DNA from: Verrucomicrobiota bacterium
Lineage (GTDB): Bacteria; Verrucomicrobiota; Verrucomicrobiia; Chthoniobacterales; UBA10450
Direction: 5' to 3'
Assembly (NCBI GenBank): GCA_003218535.1
Contig: QHNV01000042.1
Span: 1 to 49,223 of the forward strand
DNA length: 49,223 nucleotides
The position numbers and the translations under genes were made by a program. Under the pieces are notes generated by a model. The model did not search any database. It saw only the letters and a program-made list of their open reading frames with translations, and had not been told where the DNA came from. Each line of letters starts with the position of its first letter. Within the stretch, counting starts at the first letter, position 1. Positions 1 through 7,623 of this stretch are shown one piece after another.

Positions 1-75
1 CCTCGGTTAGGACTTGATATAATGCGCACTCCGCGTGCCGCAACTAATTTGCCCGCGTGGCGCCGTTAAGTCGGT

Positions 76-1263
76 TTACTTGAAAAACTCGGCGATTGAA
101 CTTACCACATATCGTTGCGCTTCGCGCGAAATCTCCGGGTAAATCGGCAGCGCAAGCGTCTCGCGCGCAGCGCGCTCCGCCTCCGAGAAATTGCCTTTCC
201 CGTATCCGAGATGCGCAAAGCATTTTTGCTGATGCAATCCGAGCGGATAGTAAATCGCTGTCTCGATCTCGCGCTCTGTAAGATGCTGCCGCAACGCATC
301 GCGCCTTGGCGCGCGAATGACGTATTGATGATAAATGTGGTGATTCGTTAAGCGGCGATCGCGATAAGGCTCGGCTGGCAACGCGATTTTTTCCGTCAAT
401 CCAGATCTCACGAATTCCGCACCATAAAAATCCGCAGCGGCACGCCGCGCCGCTGACCAATGATCCAGATGCGGTAGTTTGACCAAGAGGATGGCAGCTT
501 GCATTTCGTCGAGGCGGAAATTGCCTCCGATCACATGATGATAATAACGGGGTTCCATCCCGTGCTCGCGGAGGATGCGCAGCTTTCTAGCAAGCTCATC
601 ATCGCTGCAAATGATCATTCCTGCATCGCCGGCGGCTCCCAAATTTTTTGAAGGATAAAAACTGAGCACCCCGGCCTTACCCATCGTTCCCGCCTTCGCA
701 ATTTTTCCACCCAATTGATATTCTGCGCCAATCGCCTGTGCCGCGTCTTCGATCACATCGAGGTGATAGCGCTCTGAAATTTCTTGAATCGCATCCATTT
801 CACAGCACAATCCAAACAAGTGCGCCGGAAGAATGGCGCGGATTTTCTCGCCGCCTGGTGTCATCAATTCACCCTTCGAATCAGTTCGACAATTTTTTTC
901 CAGATGCTCCTGAAGAGCAGACGCACTGATGTTGTAAGTGCTCGGATTTATATCTACAAAAAGCGGTTTTGCTCCAACGCGTGTGATGCAGGCAGCTGTG
1001 GCAAAAAATGCAAAAGGTGTCGTAACGACCGCGTCACCGCGCCCGATTCCGAGTGCCATCAAAATCGCCAGCAGAGCATCCGTGCCGGATGAAACGCCGA
1101 TTGCATGTGGCGCGTTGCAATAATCGCTGATCGCCTTCTCGAAGGCGTTCACTTTCGGGCCGAGAATGAAGCGCTGACTTGCTAGGACAGCGTCGATGGC
1201 CTCATGGATTGGCTCGGCCAAAGTGCGATATTGTTGGCTAAGATCGAGCAGTGGTACGCGCAT
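76..1263 (-). CDS. DegT/DnrJ/EryC1/StrS-family PLP-dependent sugar aminotransferase
   Basis: Family enzymes transfer an amino group, usually from glutamate, to a keto-sugar nucleotide for polysaccharide or lipopolysaccharide synthesis in the cytoplasm. The N-terminus (VPLLDLSQQY) and the GTDALLAILMALGI stretch are typical of the family. The PLP-binding lysine lies in SFYPSKNLGAAGDAGMI, and HGMEPRYYHHVIGGNFRLDE is the usual segment just after it. About 395 aa, full length for the family. The track ORF begins at 1293; I prefer the internal ATG at 1263 (MRVPLLDL) because family homology begins there. The gene stands alone here. Other sugar-modifying genes lie at 29.9-32.4 kb, so a shared polysaccharide pathway is only a guess. 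The exact sugar substrate cannot be read from the sequence. Confidence 0.93.
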   Translation of the reverse strand: MRVPLLDLSQQYRTLAEPIHEAIDAVLASQRFILGPKVNAFEKAISDYCNAPHAIGVSSGTDALLAILMALGIGRGDAVVTTPFAFFATAACITRVGAKPLFVDINPSTYNISASALQEHLEKNCRTDSKGELMTPGGEKIRAILPAHLFGLCCEMDAIQEISERYHLDVIEDAAQAIGAEYQLGGKIAKAGTMGKAGVLSFYPSKNLGAAGDAGMIICSDDELARKLRILREHGMEPRYYHHVIGGNFRLDEMQAAILLVKLPHLDHWSAARRAAADFYGAEFVRSGLTEKIALPAEPYRDRRLTNHHIYHQYVIRAPRRDALRQHLTEREIETAIYYPLGLHQQKCFAHLGYGKGNFSEAERAARETLALPIYPEISREAQRYVVSSIAEFFK

Positions 1264-1450
1264 GGCGCGAAAAGCATGGCAGTTTCGCCGCACCGTTCAA
1301 GCGCTGTAGAGTCCTGAGCGGATTATCCGAGCTCCTTTGCTTTACTCTGCTCTTTAGAATCGGTGTTGGATCAAAAGCCATGACTCGCCGTCACTGACTC
1401 GGCTGCCTTCGCGAGTTGATTGGACGGATCGCCGGCGATAATCTTCTGGC

Positions 1451-1627
1451 ATGTTTCTTTTGCGCGGGCTTTTCTGGCTCGTTTTATTTGTCGTCTTGGC
1501 TTTTTGCTTCGTGGTGTTGTTTCAGTACGGCCCACATAATTTCACAAGTGGTTTTCAGAAGGAGTTCGCCCGCACAAAATCATTTTTAGTTAAGGAAGTG
1601 CACAAAGCGAAGGAGCCGAAAAAATAG
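1451..1627 (+). CDS. Small single-pass membrane protein (58 aa)
   Basis: This short frame is absent from the ORF track. It starts at ATG 1451 and ends at TAG 1625-1627. The first 24 residues form one strongly hydrophobic segment (LFWLVLFVVLAFCFVVLF). A basic tail follows (KEVHKAKEPKK), suggesting one membrane span with a charged tail. I do not recognise a family. It could be a real small membrane protein because it has a clean start, a plausible transmembrane helix and a charged C-terminus, but there is no strong ribosome-binding site. A half-copy of a palindromic repeat begins about 20 bp after its stop. Confidence 0.5.
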   Translation: MFLLRGLFWLVLFVVLAFCFVVLFQYGPHNFTSGFQKEFARTKSFLVKEVHKAKEPKK

Positions 1628-1645
1628 CTCGCGGGATTTTCGTTC

Positions 1646-1703
1646 GGGAGCGCAAGTGCCTTGCGTGCTGGCGATGACGCTCTCGTCCTCGCGAAACTTG
1701 GTT
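1646..1703. repeat. Half copy of the dispersed TRDA palindromic repeat
   Basis: The stretch GGGAGCGC...GCGTGCTGGCGA...GTCCTCGCGAA closely matches the left half of the two elements found inside dnaE2 (22177 and 24558). Here only one arm is present, between the small membrane protein and the end of mqnD. It accounts for the short shadow ORFs in this gap. Confidence 0.65.
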
Positions 1704-1714
1704 CCGAAATGCGA

Positions 1715-2575
1715 CTATTCGACGAACTCTGCGTCAATGAGAGTGTCGACATAGCCTTTGTCCCGCGCGTTCGCGAGGAATTTGCGAATCGCAGCGCGCC
1801 CAGTCTCGCCGTAATCGCGAGTGAATTCGTTCACATACATTCCGATAAATTTGCCGGCTAGATCAGCGTTCATGTCGCGCGCATAAGGAAGGGAATGCCG
1901 CAGCGCTTCGTCCCAATGTGCCAAACCATAATCAATGCTTTCACGAATAATCTCGAGTAATTCGTGCCGCACCGGTTTTGGGATATCCTTGCGTAGCACG
2001 TTCCCACCAAGCGGAAGCGGCAAACCGGTTTGGCTCTTCCACCATTCGCCAAGATCGACCATCTTCTCGAAACCCGATCGCGCGTATGTGAGCTGGCCTT
2101 CGTGAATGATTAGCCCGACGTCCGCGCGACCGCTTTTGACTGCGTCGAAAATTTCATCGAACGGCACGACAAGGTAATCGAATTTTCCGAGGAAAAGCTG
2201 GAGCGCCAGAAACGCGCTCGTCATTTCTCCCGGAACGGCGATCATGCAATCGCGTAACCACTCCCGAGAATCGATATCCTGATCTAAATTTCGAATTTTC
2301 CTCACAAGGATTGGTCCGTAACCATCGCCCATGCTCGCACCGCACGGCAGCAGCGCGTATTTGTCCGCGACGTACGCGTACGCGTGGATCGAGATTGCGG
2401 AAATATGCAAGTCGCCGCGCCGCGCGCGTTCATTCAGCGTCTGAATATCTTCCAGCCGATGTTCGAATCGATAACCGCGAAGATTGATTTTGTTTTCCGC
2501 CATCGCATAAAACATGAACGCATCGTCCGGATCAGGCGAGTGGCCCAAGGTGAACACGGGACAGGCGGGCAGCAT
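1715..2575 (-). CDS. mqnD: 1,4-dihydroxy-6-naphthoate synthase, futalosine menaquinone pathway
   Basis: MqnD converts cyclic dehypoxanthinyl futalosine to 1,4-dihydroxy-6-naphthoate, a late step of the futalosine route to menaquinone. The signature FTLGHSPDPDDAFMFYAM lies at the N-terminus. Further along are IQTLNERARRGDLHISAIS and the GLIIHEGQLTYA segment expected near the active site of this periplasmic-binding-protein-fold enzyme. About 286 aa, normal length. The track ORF starts with GTG at 2617; I prefer ATG 2575 (MLPACPVFTLGHSP), which is closer to the family N-terminus. It is transcribed divergently from parB. No other mqn gene is in the window, so the pathway must be completed elsewhere. 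It implies menaquinone respiration without the classical Men pathway. Confidence 0.95.
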   Translation of the reverse strand: MLPACPVFTLGHSPDPDDAFMFYAMAENKINLRGYRFEHRLEDIQTLNERARRGDLHISAISIHAYAYVADKYALLPCGASMGDGYGPILVRKIRNLDQDIDSREWLRDCMIAVPGEMTSAFLALQLFLGKFDYLVVPFDEIFDAVKSGRADVGLIIHEGQLTYARSGFEKMVDLGEWWKSQTGLPLPLGGNVLRKDIPKPVRHELLEIIRESIDYGLAHWDEALRHSLPYARDMNADLAGKFIGMYVNEFTRDYGETGRAAIRKFLANARDKGYVDTLIDAEFVE

Positions 2576-2676
2576 CAGCGGATGGTATCTGTTGGGACAG
2601 GTCGTGCAACAAATCACCCACAGGAGTAGATTGTTGTAATTTGCGTTCGTGATGCTGTTCCGGTAGCCTCAGGCGC

Positions 2677-3567
2677 ATGGCGAGATCGAGTCTCGGAAAA
2701 GGTCTTGGCGCACTGATTGGCACACCTTCGCCTGTTCCAAGAGAAGAGGTCGTCGAGTCGGGCGAGAGAGTTCGCCAGATCAATCTTGCAAGCATTACCC
2801 CGAGCCCTTTGCAGCCGCGCAAAGATTTTGGGCGGGAAGCGTTGCAGGAATTGATCGATTCCATTCGGCAACACGGTATTATTCAACCGCTCATCGTCCG
2901 CCAGGTTGGCACTCGATTTGAATTGATTGCGGGCGAGCGGCGCTGGCGCGCGGCGCAGGAGGCGAGTCTTACACAGGTGCCGGTGATCATCCGGAGCGCC
3001 AGCGACATGGAGGTGCTCGAGCTATCCTTGATCGAAAACCTCCAGCGCGCGGATCTGAACCCAATCGAGGAGGCGCAAGGTTACGCGCGGCTCGCCAACG
3101 AATTTGGGATGCGCCAGGAGGACATTGCGCTCAAGGTTGGGCGGAGTCGAGCGGCAGTGGCGAATGCGATGCGACTTTTGGATCTGCATCCGCAGGTGCA
3201 GATCTGGCTCGCTCAGAATTTAATCACGGTCGGGCATGCGAAAGTTGTGCTCGCGTTAAAAACGCCCGAGGAACAGCTCTTGGCGGCAGAGACCGTTCTG
3301 CGGCGCAACGCCACAGTGCGCTCCACCGAGAGGTTGGTCGCGCGCCTGCTTGGAATTGGCCGTTCCCGGCGGAAACATCGCGCTTCTGAGCAGGCGGTCA
3401 CTTCTGCGGCAATCCATGATTTACAAAACCGTTTGCAAGAATATCTCGCGACCCACGTGGCTATTCACCACGGAGAAAAACGCGGACGAATCGAGATCGA
3501 CTATTACGGAAACGATGATCTCCAGCGGATCGTCACCGCTCTCGGTCTGACGCCCAGCGAGACCTGA
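2677..3567 (+). CDS. parB: Chromosome-partitioning protein ParB
   Basis: ParB binds parS sites near the origin, spreads as a CTP-dependent clamp and is moved by the ParA ATPase to segregate chromosomes. The N-terminal tail ARSSLGKGLGALIG is the usual ParA-contacting segment. The CTP-binding core follows (PLQPRKDF, IIQPLIVRQ, GERRWRAAQEA, LSLIENLQRADLNPIEEA), then the helix-turn-helix region (DIALKVGRSRAAVANAMRLL) and a C-terminal dimerisation region. 296 aa is typical. No parA is present in this window and I saw no clear parS site (TGTTTCACGTGAAACA-like), so the usual parAB-gid context is not preserved. Divergent from mqnD with 101 bp between the chosen starts. Confidence 0.96.
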   Translation: MARSSLGKGLGALIGTPSPVPREEVVESGERVRQINLASITPSPLQPRKDFGREALQELIDSIRQHGIIQPLIVRQVGTRFELIAGERRWRAAQEASLTQVPVIIRSASDMEVLELSLIENLQRADLNPIEEAQGYARLANEFGMRQEDIALKVGRSRAAVANAMRLLDLHPQVQIWLAQNLITVGHAKVVLALKTPEEQLLAAETVLRRNATVRSTERLVARLLGIGRSRRKHRASEQAVTSAAIHDLQNRLQEYLATHVAIHHGEKRGRIEIDYYGNDDLQRIVTALGLTPSET

Positions 3568-3626
3568 TTTCGGCTGTGCGTCGTGGCCTTGCATCGTTAG
3601 GCATTGAATCGTTACAGCGTTAAAGC

Positions 3627-4532
3627 GTGAATCGACGACGCGTTCTGCTTATCTTTGTCCTCTTCGCCTCCATTTTCCGCGAAGATTCAGCTCGCGCTGC
3701 GCAGGCGAAGATTTGGGAAGAATTTTCCGGTGAGAAAGTTTTGGCTCACGTCCAGCGACTGGTTGATTTCGGTCCGCGTCCGCCCGGGTCCGAGGCGCTC
3801 GAAAAATCCAGAGATTACATTGAAGGTCAGCTTCACCTTTCAACATGGCAGGTGAGCCGGCAGTCGTTTACCGACGAAACACCGCGTGGTAAAGTTCGCT
3901 TCGTGAATCTTATAGCGCGATTTCCCGCGCATGGGAACGACGCAGCCTCTTTTCTGTTGTGCGCCCACTACGACACCAAGACGTTCGACACGATCCGCTT
4001 TGTCGGCGCGAACGACGGCGGCTCCGGCACCGGGTTATTGTTGGAATTGGGGCGAGTACTTGCGCAACGCCCTGATCTCGCTGCAAAGATTGAACTGGTG
4101 TTTTTTGACGGTGAAGAAGCATATGAGAATTTTTCGGGGAGGGACGGACTCTACGGCAGCCGTTATTTCGCCAGGCAGCTTGGAAACGGTGGGGCCAATC
4201 AATTTCGCGGCGGCATTTTGTTCGACATGGTGGGTCAGCGTTCATTGAAGATCACGTTGCCGACGAATTCGCCCGCCGAAATGGCGCGCGACATTTTTGC
4301 ATCAGCCGAGGCGCTGAAACTTAGAAGTCATTTTACCTATCTTGATCGGGAAATGATTGATGATCATACACCGTTGAACGCTATCGGGATTCCGACAATC
4401 GATCTGATCGACTTTAGTTTCCCTTGGTGGCACACAGCTGAAGACACGATCGACAAGCTAAGCCCGCAAAGCCTCCAGATTGTGGGTTCAGTCGCCTTGT
4501 ATTACTTGTCCGAATTTGCGCCAAAACGCTGA
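3627..4532 (+). CDS. Glutaminyl-peptide cyclotransferase-like M28 protein (animal-type QC fold)
   Basis: Starts with GTG at 3627. The first ~25 residues look like a signal peptide (RRVLLIFVLFASIF then SARAAQA), so the protein is probably periplasmic. The body matches the animal-type glutaminyl cyclase branch of peptidase family M28. HYDTKTF carries the first zinc-ligand aspartate. FFDGEEAYENFS followed by LYGSRYFA is almost diagnostic of QCs, with the catalytic and zinc glutamates. DDHTPLNAIGIPTIDLID plus PWWHTAEDT gives the last zinc histidine. QCs turn N-terminal Gln or Glu of proteins into pyroglutamate. An aminopeptidase activity cannot be ruled out, but the DGEEA...LYGSR block favours QC. 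301 aa, complete. Confidence 0.86.
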   Translation: MNRRRVLLIFVLFASIFREDSARAAQAKIWEEFSGEKVLAHVQRLVDFGPRPPGSEALEKSRDYIEGQLHLSTWQVSRQSFTDETPRGKVRFVNLIARFPAHGNDAASFLLCAHYDTKTFDTIRFVGANDGGSGTGLLLELGRVLAQRPDLAAKIELVFFDGEEAYENFSGRDGLYGSRYFARQLGNGGANQFRGGILFDMVGQRSLKITLPTNSPAEMARDIFASAEALKLRSHFTYLDREMIDDHTPLNAIGIPTIDLIDFSFPWWHTAEDTIDKLSPQSLQIVGSVALYYLSEFAPKR

Positions 4533-4742
4533 GCAACGAAATCGAGTAATCAGTTAATGACGATGCACGAGTGGGGGGAATAACGATGCAGTGTTCAAAC
4601 CAATGAGCAGAGAGGAAGTGCTTTCGTCTTCGTAATTTCTTTGACATTTCTGCATTGCCTGCTCGTGGTTTTGCCGACAGTTTTGACAAGGAAATTTCAG
4701 CGTTCACACTCCGCCTGAATGCATATCTCTCAGCCAACGCAC

Positions 4743-5846
4743 ATGAAGATTGGAGTCATCGGCCTCGGCATTATCGGTCGCGGAGTGGCTGCGCACCTGC
4801 GCCGTAAAGGGTTTCAGGTTTTCGTTTGGAACCGAACACCGCGTCCCGTTCCGAATTTTGTCGGCTCGTTACAGGAGATCGCTGAGCTCTGTAAATATAT
4901 TCAAATCTTTGTCTCGAACGATGAGGCGCTGCTGGAGACTGTGCACCGTTTGAGCGAAAAGCTCGCGCGTAAACACGTCCTGCTTGCCCATTCCACGGTG
5001 GCTCCGGATTCTATGCGCGCCGCTGCGGAAATAGTTGAACGTTCCGGCGCGCGATTCGTTGATGCACCATTTACCGGGAGTAAGCTTGCTGCGGAAAAGG
5101 GCGAGTTGGTTTACTACGTTGCGGGAAATCGAGCGGCACTGCGGGATGCTCGCCTCGTGCTCGAAGCGAGTGCCAAACAAATCGTTGAGATTGGCTCGAT
5201 CGGCCAGGCGACCGCGCTCAAAATTGCAACCAACATGATCACCGCGGCGAGCGTCCAAGCTGCGGCGGAAGCCTTGGCATTGGCCCAGGCTTTAGGTTTG
5301 CCACTGGAAAAGTTCGTCGAAGCGATGGAAGCCAATGCGAGTTATTCCGCCACTTTGGCGATGAAAATGCCGAAAATGATACAGCGTGATTTTGAGCCGC
5401 ACTTTTCCGTCAAACACATGCTCAAAGACATGCAAATCGCCAATCAACTCGATTCGTTGCACCACCTCGATCTTGGAATAACCGCCGCTGTCCGCGATCG
5501 CTTGCTGGAGCAAATGCAGTGGGGGCGTGGGGACGAAGATTACTCGGCTGTCGCACGAAAATATTTTCCAGAAATTGAACCGGTGAGTGAGCACGAAATG
5601 AAAAGTGAGGATGTGCAGCAGCCGATCGCCCATGCAAGTGCGCGGGCGTCCGAAGCGAAGAGCATTTCGGAAGAACCCAAGCTGCCCATGGAGAACCGCA
5701 TCGCTGCTGTCGAACCGGCGGCGAGTTCCCCTAGCGAAACGGTGAAAGAAGAAGCGCGGCTGCGTTGGGGCTTTCTCGGGCAACTTATGCAGCGGGCCCG
5801 GCGCCTCCGAAAACGTTCCGAGCCTGTCTCCTCCAAAGAAGGATGA
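4743..5846 (+). CDS. 6PGDH/3-hydroxyisobutyrate dehydrogenase-family NAD(P) oxidoreductase with C-terminal tail
   Basis: The N-terminus MKIGVIGLGIIGRGVAAHL is a Rossmann NAD(P) motif of the beta-hydroxyacid dehydrogenase family. HSTVAPDSMRAAA and VDAPFTGSKLAAEKGELVYYVAG match the substrate-binding segment, and TALKIATNMI carries the catalytic lysine. The catalytic core ends near residue 285. After that comes an ~80-residue charged, low-complexity tail (EHEMKSEDVQQPI...RLRKRSEP) not expected in the family. I chose ATG 4743, not 4719, because MKIGVIGLG is the normal start. Its last codons overlap ygfZ by 4 bp (ATGA), so the two are probably translated together. The substrate is unknown; succinic- or tartronate-semialdehyde-type substrates are possible. 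Confidence 0.87.
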   Translation: MKIGVIGLGIIGRGVAAHLRRKGFQVFVWNRTPRPVPNFVGSLQEIAELCKYIQIFVSNDEALLETVHRLSEKLARKHVLLAHSTVAPDSMRAAAEIVERSGARFVDAPFTGSKLAAEKGELVYYVAGNRAALRDARLVLEASAKQIVEIGSIGQATALKIATNMITAASVQAAAEALALAQALGLPLEKFVEAMEANASYSATLAMKMPKMIQRDFEPHFSVKHMLKDMQIANQLDSLHHLDLGITAAVRDRLLEQMQWGRGDEDYSAVARKYFPEIEPVSEHEMKSEDVQQPIAHASARASEAKSISEEPKLPMENRIAAVEPAASSPSETVKEEARLRWGFLGQLMQRARRLRKRSEPVSSKEG

Positions 5847-6739
5847 TAACGCCCAAGACGCTCTTTCTTGATTTTTCGAGGCGGACAAAGCTTCGCATCA
5901 GGGGGAATGATCGCCTTCGTTTCCTGAATGGACAGGTCACTAATGATCTACGCAAGGCTAGCGAAAGCGCTGCGATGGAGGCGTGCGTGCTTAACGCAAA
6001 AGGCAAGATGAATGCCCACATTTTCGTTTCTACCGGGCCAGATTGCTTTTTTGTCGATACCGATCCCGAACTGCGCGAAAGACTATTGGCCAGGCTCGAG
6101 CGCTACGTGATTGCCGATGACGTTCAGATCGACGACCTCACCGACCAATTATCGATCTTTCATGTGTTATCGCCAGTCGCGCCGACTTTGAGCAATTGCC
6201 GGCTCGTTTCCGCACGCCGTTTCAGCGACGCGGGATGGGACATTTGGACGGACAGAGCGGCTCATGATGCTGTCTCGCAGCACTTATCATCGAGGTTCGA
6301 AGTTCTAGACTCCAGCGCGGCGGAGATCATGCGAATCGAACAAGGAATTCCTCGCTGGGGACGTGAACTCACCGAGGAGATTATTCCGATTGAAGCCAAC
6401 TTAGAGGAGCGCGCGATCAGTTACGAGAAGGGCTGTTACATTGGCCAGGAAGTGATTTCGCGGCTGAAGATGTCCGGCCAGACGAATAAACGACTACGCG
6501 GCCTGATTTCGTTGCGCGAGGTTCCGCTCGGACCGGGGATGAAACTGGCTGCCACCAGCGGCAAAGAAGTCGGCTGGATCACCAGCGCGACGCGCAGCCA
6601 GCGGATTGGAAAGGAAATCGCCCTCGGCTACGTCAAACGCGGCTTCAACGATTCCGGCGCGAAGCTCGAGACACGCGCGCCTGAAGGGGGAGGTGAAGCG
6701 CGGCTCCCCGCCGAAGTTGTCCCACTTCCATTCGTATGA
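5843..6739 (+). CDS. ygfZ: Folate-binding protein YgfZ (GcvT-like, Fe-S cluster maintenance)
   Basis: YgfZ/IBA57 proteins use a GcvT fold and folate to help assemble or repair iron-sulfur clusters in some enzymes. The hallmark KGCYIGQEVISRLK is present at about residue 200. The N-terminal GNDRLRFLNGQVTNDLR and NAKGKMNAHIFV segments are typical. The start ATG 5843 overlaps the upstream stop (ATGA), giving translational coupling with the dehydrogenase. The longer track ORF from 5765 lies inside that upstream gene and is rejected. 298 aa, typical. A SufR-like regulator follows and an ErpA-type carrier lies at 16.3 kb, but they are not in one operon. Confidence 0.93.
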   Translation: MITPKTLFLDFSRRTKLRIRGNDRLRFLNGQVTNDLRKASESAAMEACVLNAKGKMNAHIFVSTGPDCFFVDTDPELRERLLARLERYVIADDVQIDDLTDQLSIFHVLSPVAPTLSNCRLVSARRFSDAGWDIWTDRAAHDAVSQHLSSRFEVLDSSAAEIMRIEQGIPRWGRELTEEIIPIEANLEERAISYEKGCYIGQEVISRLKMSGQTNKRLRGLISLREVPLGPGMKLAATSGKEVGWITSATRSQRIGKEIALGYVKRGFNDSGAKLETRAPEGGGEARLPAEVVPLPFV

Positions 6740-6907
6740 GATCATCATGGCCATAATGGCGTCGCCGATACCAGCTCGACAAAGAGATCCGAGTCAGTTT
6801 ATAATTTCCGTCCGCCTCGTGGCTTGCGTAAATTTTCCTCTTGCGTTTTAAAGACCGCGACGTGTAAAGTCCCCAGCTTCAGGCTTCGTCACTTAATCAT
6901 CGCTTAT

Positions 6908-7546
6908 ATGAATCAACGCTTAATCGCAGAAATTGGTCGGACCCAACGGCTCGCAATTATCAATTCGCTCAAGCGCACCAAGGGCATGTCCGTCAACGAG
7001 TTGGTTGACAAAATGGGCATGAGCTACATGGGCATCAAACAGCATTGTCTCACCCTTCAACGAGATGGCTACTTGGATACATGGCGTAGGCCGCAAAGAA
7101 TGGGGCGCCCGGAAATGGTTTACCGGCTCACCCGCCGTAGCCACGATCTTTTCCAGTCCGATAGCAACCAGCTCACGCTCGATCTGTTAAAGTCCGCCGG
7201 CGAAATCTACGGGGCCAACGCGCCAGAGAAACTTCTCTACAATGCGTTTGAGAAAAAGACCGCCGCTCTGAAAGCTAAGATGAAAGGGGCTACTGTAGCG
7301 GAGCGCGCTAAATGGCTCATCCGCATCCGGGATGCTGAGGGGTACATGGCGCAGTTCAAGCCTGACGGCGAGGGCGGTCCGCACATTTTAGAATGTCACT
7401 CCCCGATCATGAACATGATCGAGCGTTACCCGATCATCGCTCGCCTCGAGCAAGAGATGTTCGAAACGGTGCTTCGCACTCCGGTGCGCCGCCAAATGAT
7501 TCGCAACTCGGGACTGTACGAGTGCGCGTTTTATTTCGCGGGCTAG
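6908..7546 (+). CDS. SufR/DeoR-like winged-helix transcriptional regulator
   Basis: The N-terminal ~70 residues form a winged helix-turn-helix: RTQRLAIINSLKRTKGMSVNELVDKMGMSYMGIKQHCLTLQRDGYL, with the wing GRPEMVYRLT. GRPxxxYxLT is common in SufR-type and related regulators. The C-terminal half has HSPIMNMIERYPIIARLEQEMFETVL, which aligns by eye with the effector half of SufR (P...PELC..E..MF). Two cysteines remain (LECHSP and YECAFYF), fewer than in cluster-binding SufR proteins, so [2Fe-2S] sensing is uncertain. ATG 6908 (MNQRLIAE) is preferred over the track start at 6824. It sits 77 bp upstream of glgE on the same strand and may control it. Confidence 0.78.
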   Translation: MNQRLIAEIGRTQRLAIINSLKRTKGMSVNELVDKMGMSYMGIKQHCLTLQRDGYLDTWRRPQRMGRPEMVYRLTRRSHDLFQSDSNQLTLDLLKSAGEIYGANAPEKLLYNAFEKKTAALKAKMKGATVAERAKWLIRIRDAEGYMAQFKPDGEGGPHILECHSPIMNMIERYPIIARLEQEMFETVLRTPVRRQMIRNSGLYECAFYFAG

Positions 7547-7623
7547 GTCCCCCGCTGTACCTTCTTTAGACCATCTGCGCTTTTTGCTTTCGCAGCCAGT
7601 GAATTTCGGTTGATTCATGGCCC

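Noticed and set aside
2532-2886. Minus-strand ORFs (110 and 90 aa) across the mqnD-parB gap
   Set aside because: Antisense to the well-conserved N-terminus of ParB.
2600-3640. parS site near parB
   Set aside because: No TGTTTCACGTGAAACA-like palindrome was seen around parB or elsewhere in the window by eye.
5292-5888. 198-aa minus-strand ORF
   Set aside because: Antisense to the dehydrogenase and ygfZ start; no recognisable domain and low-quality composition.
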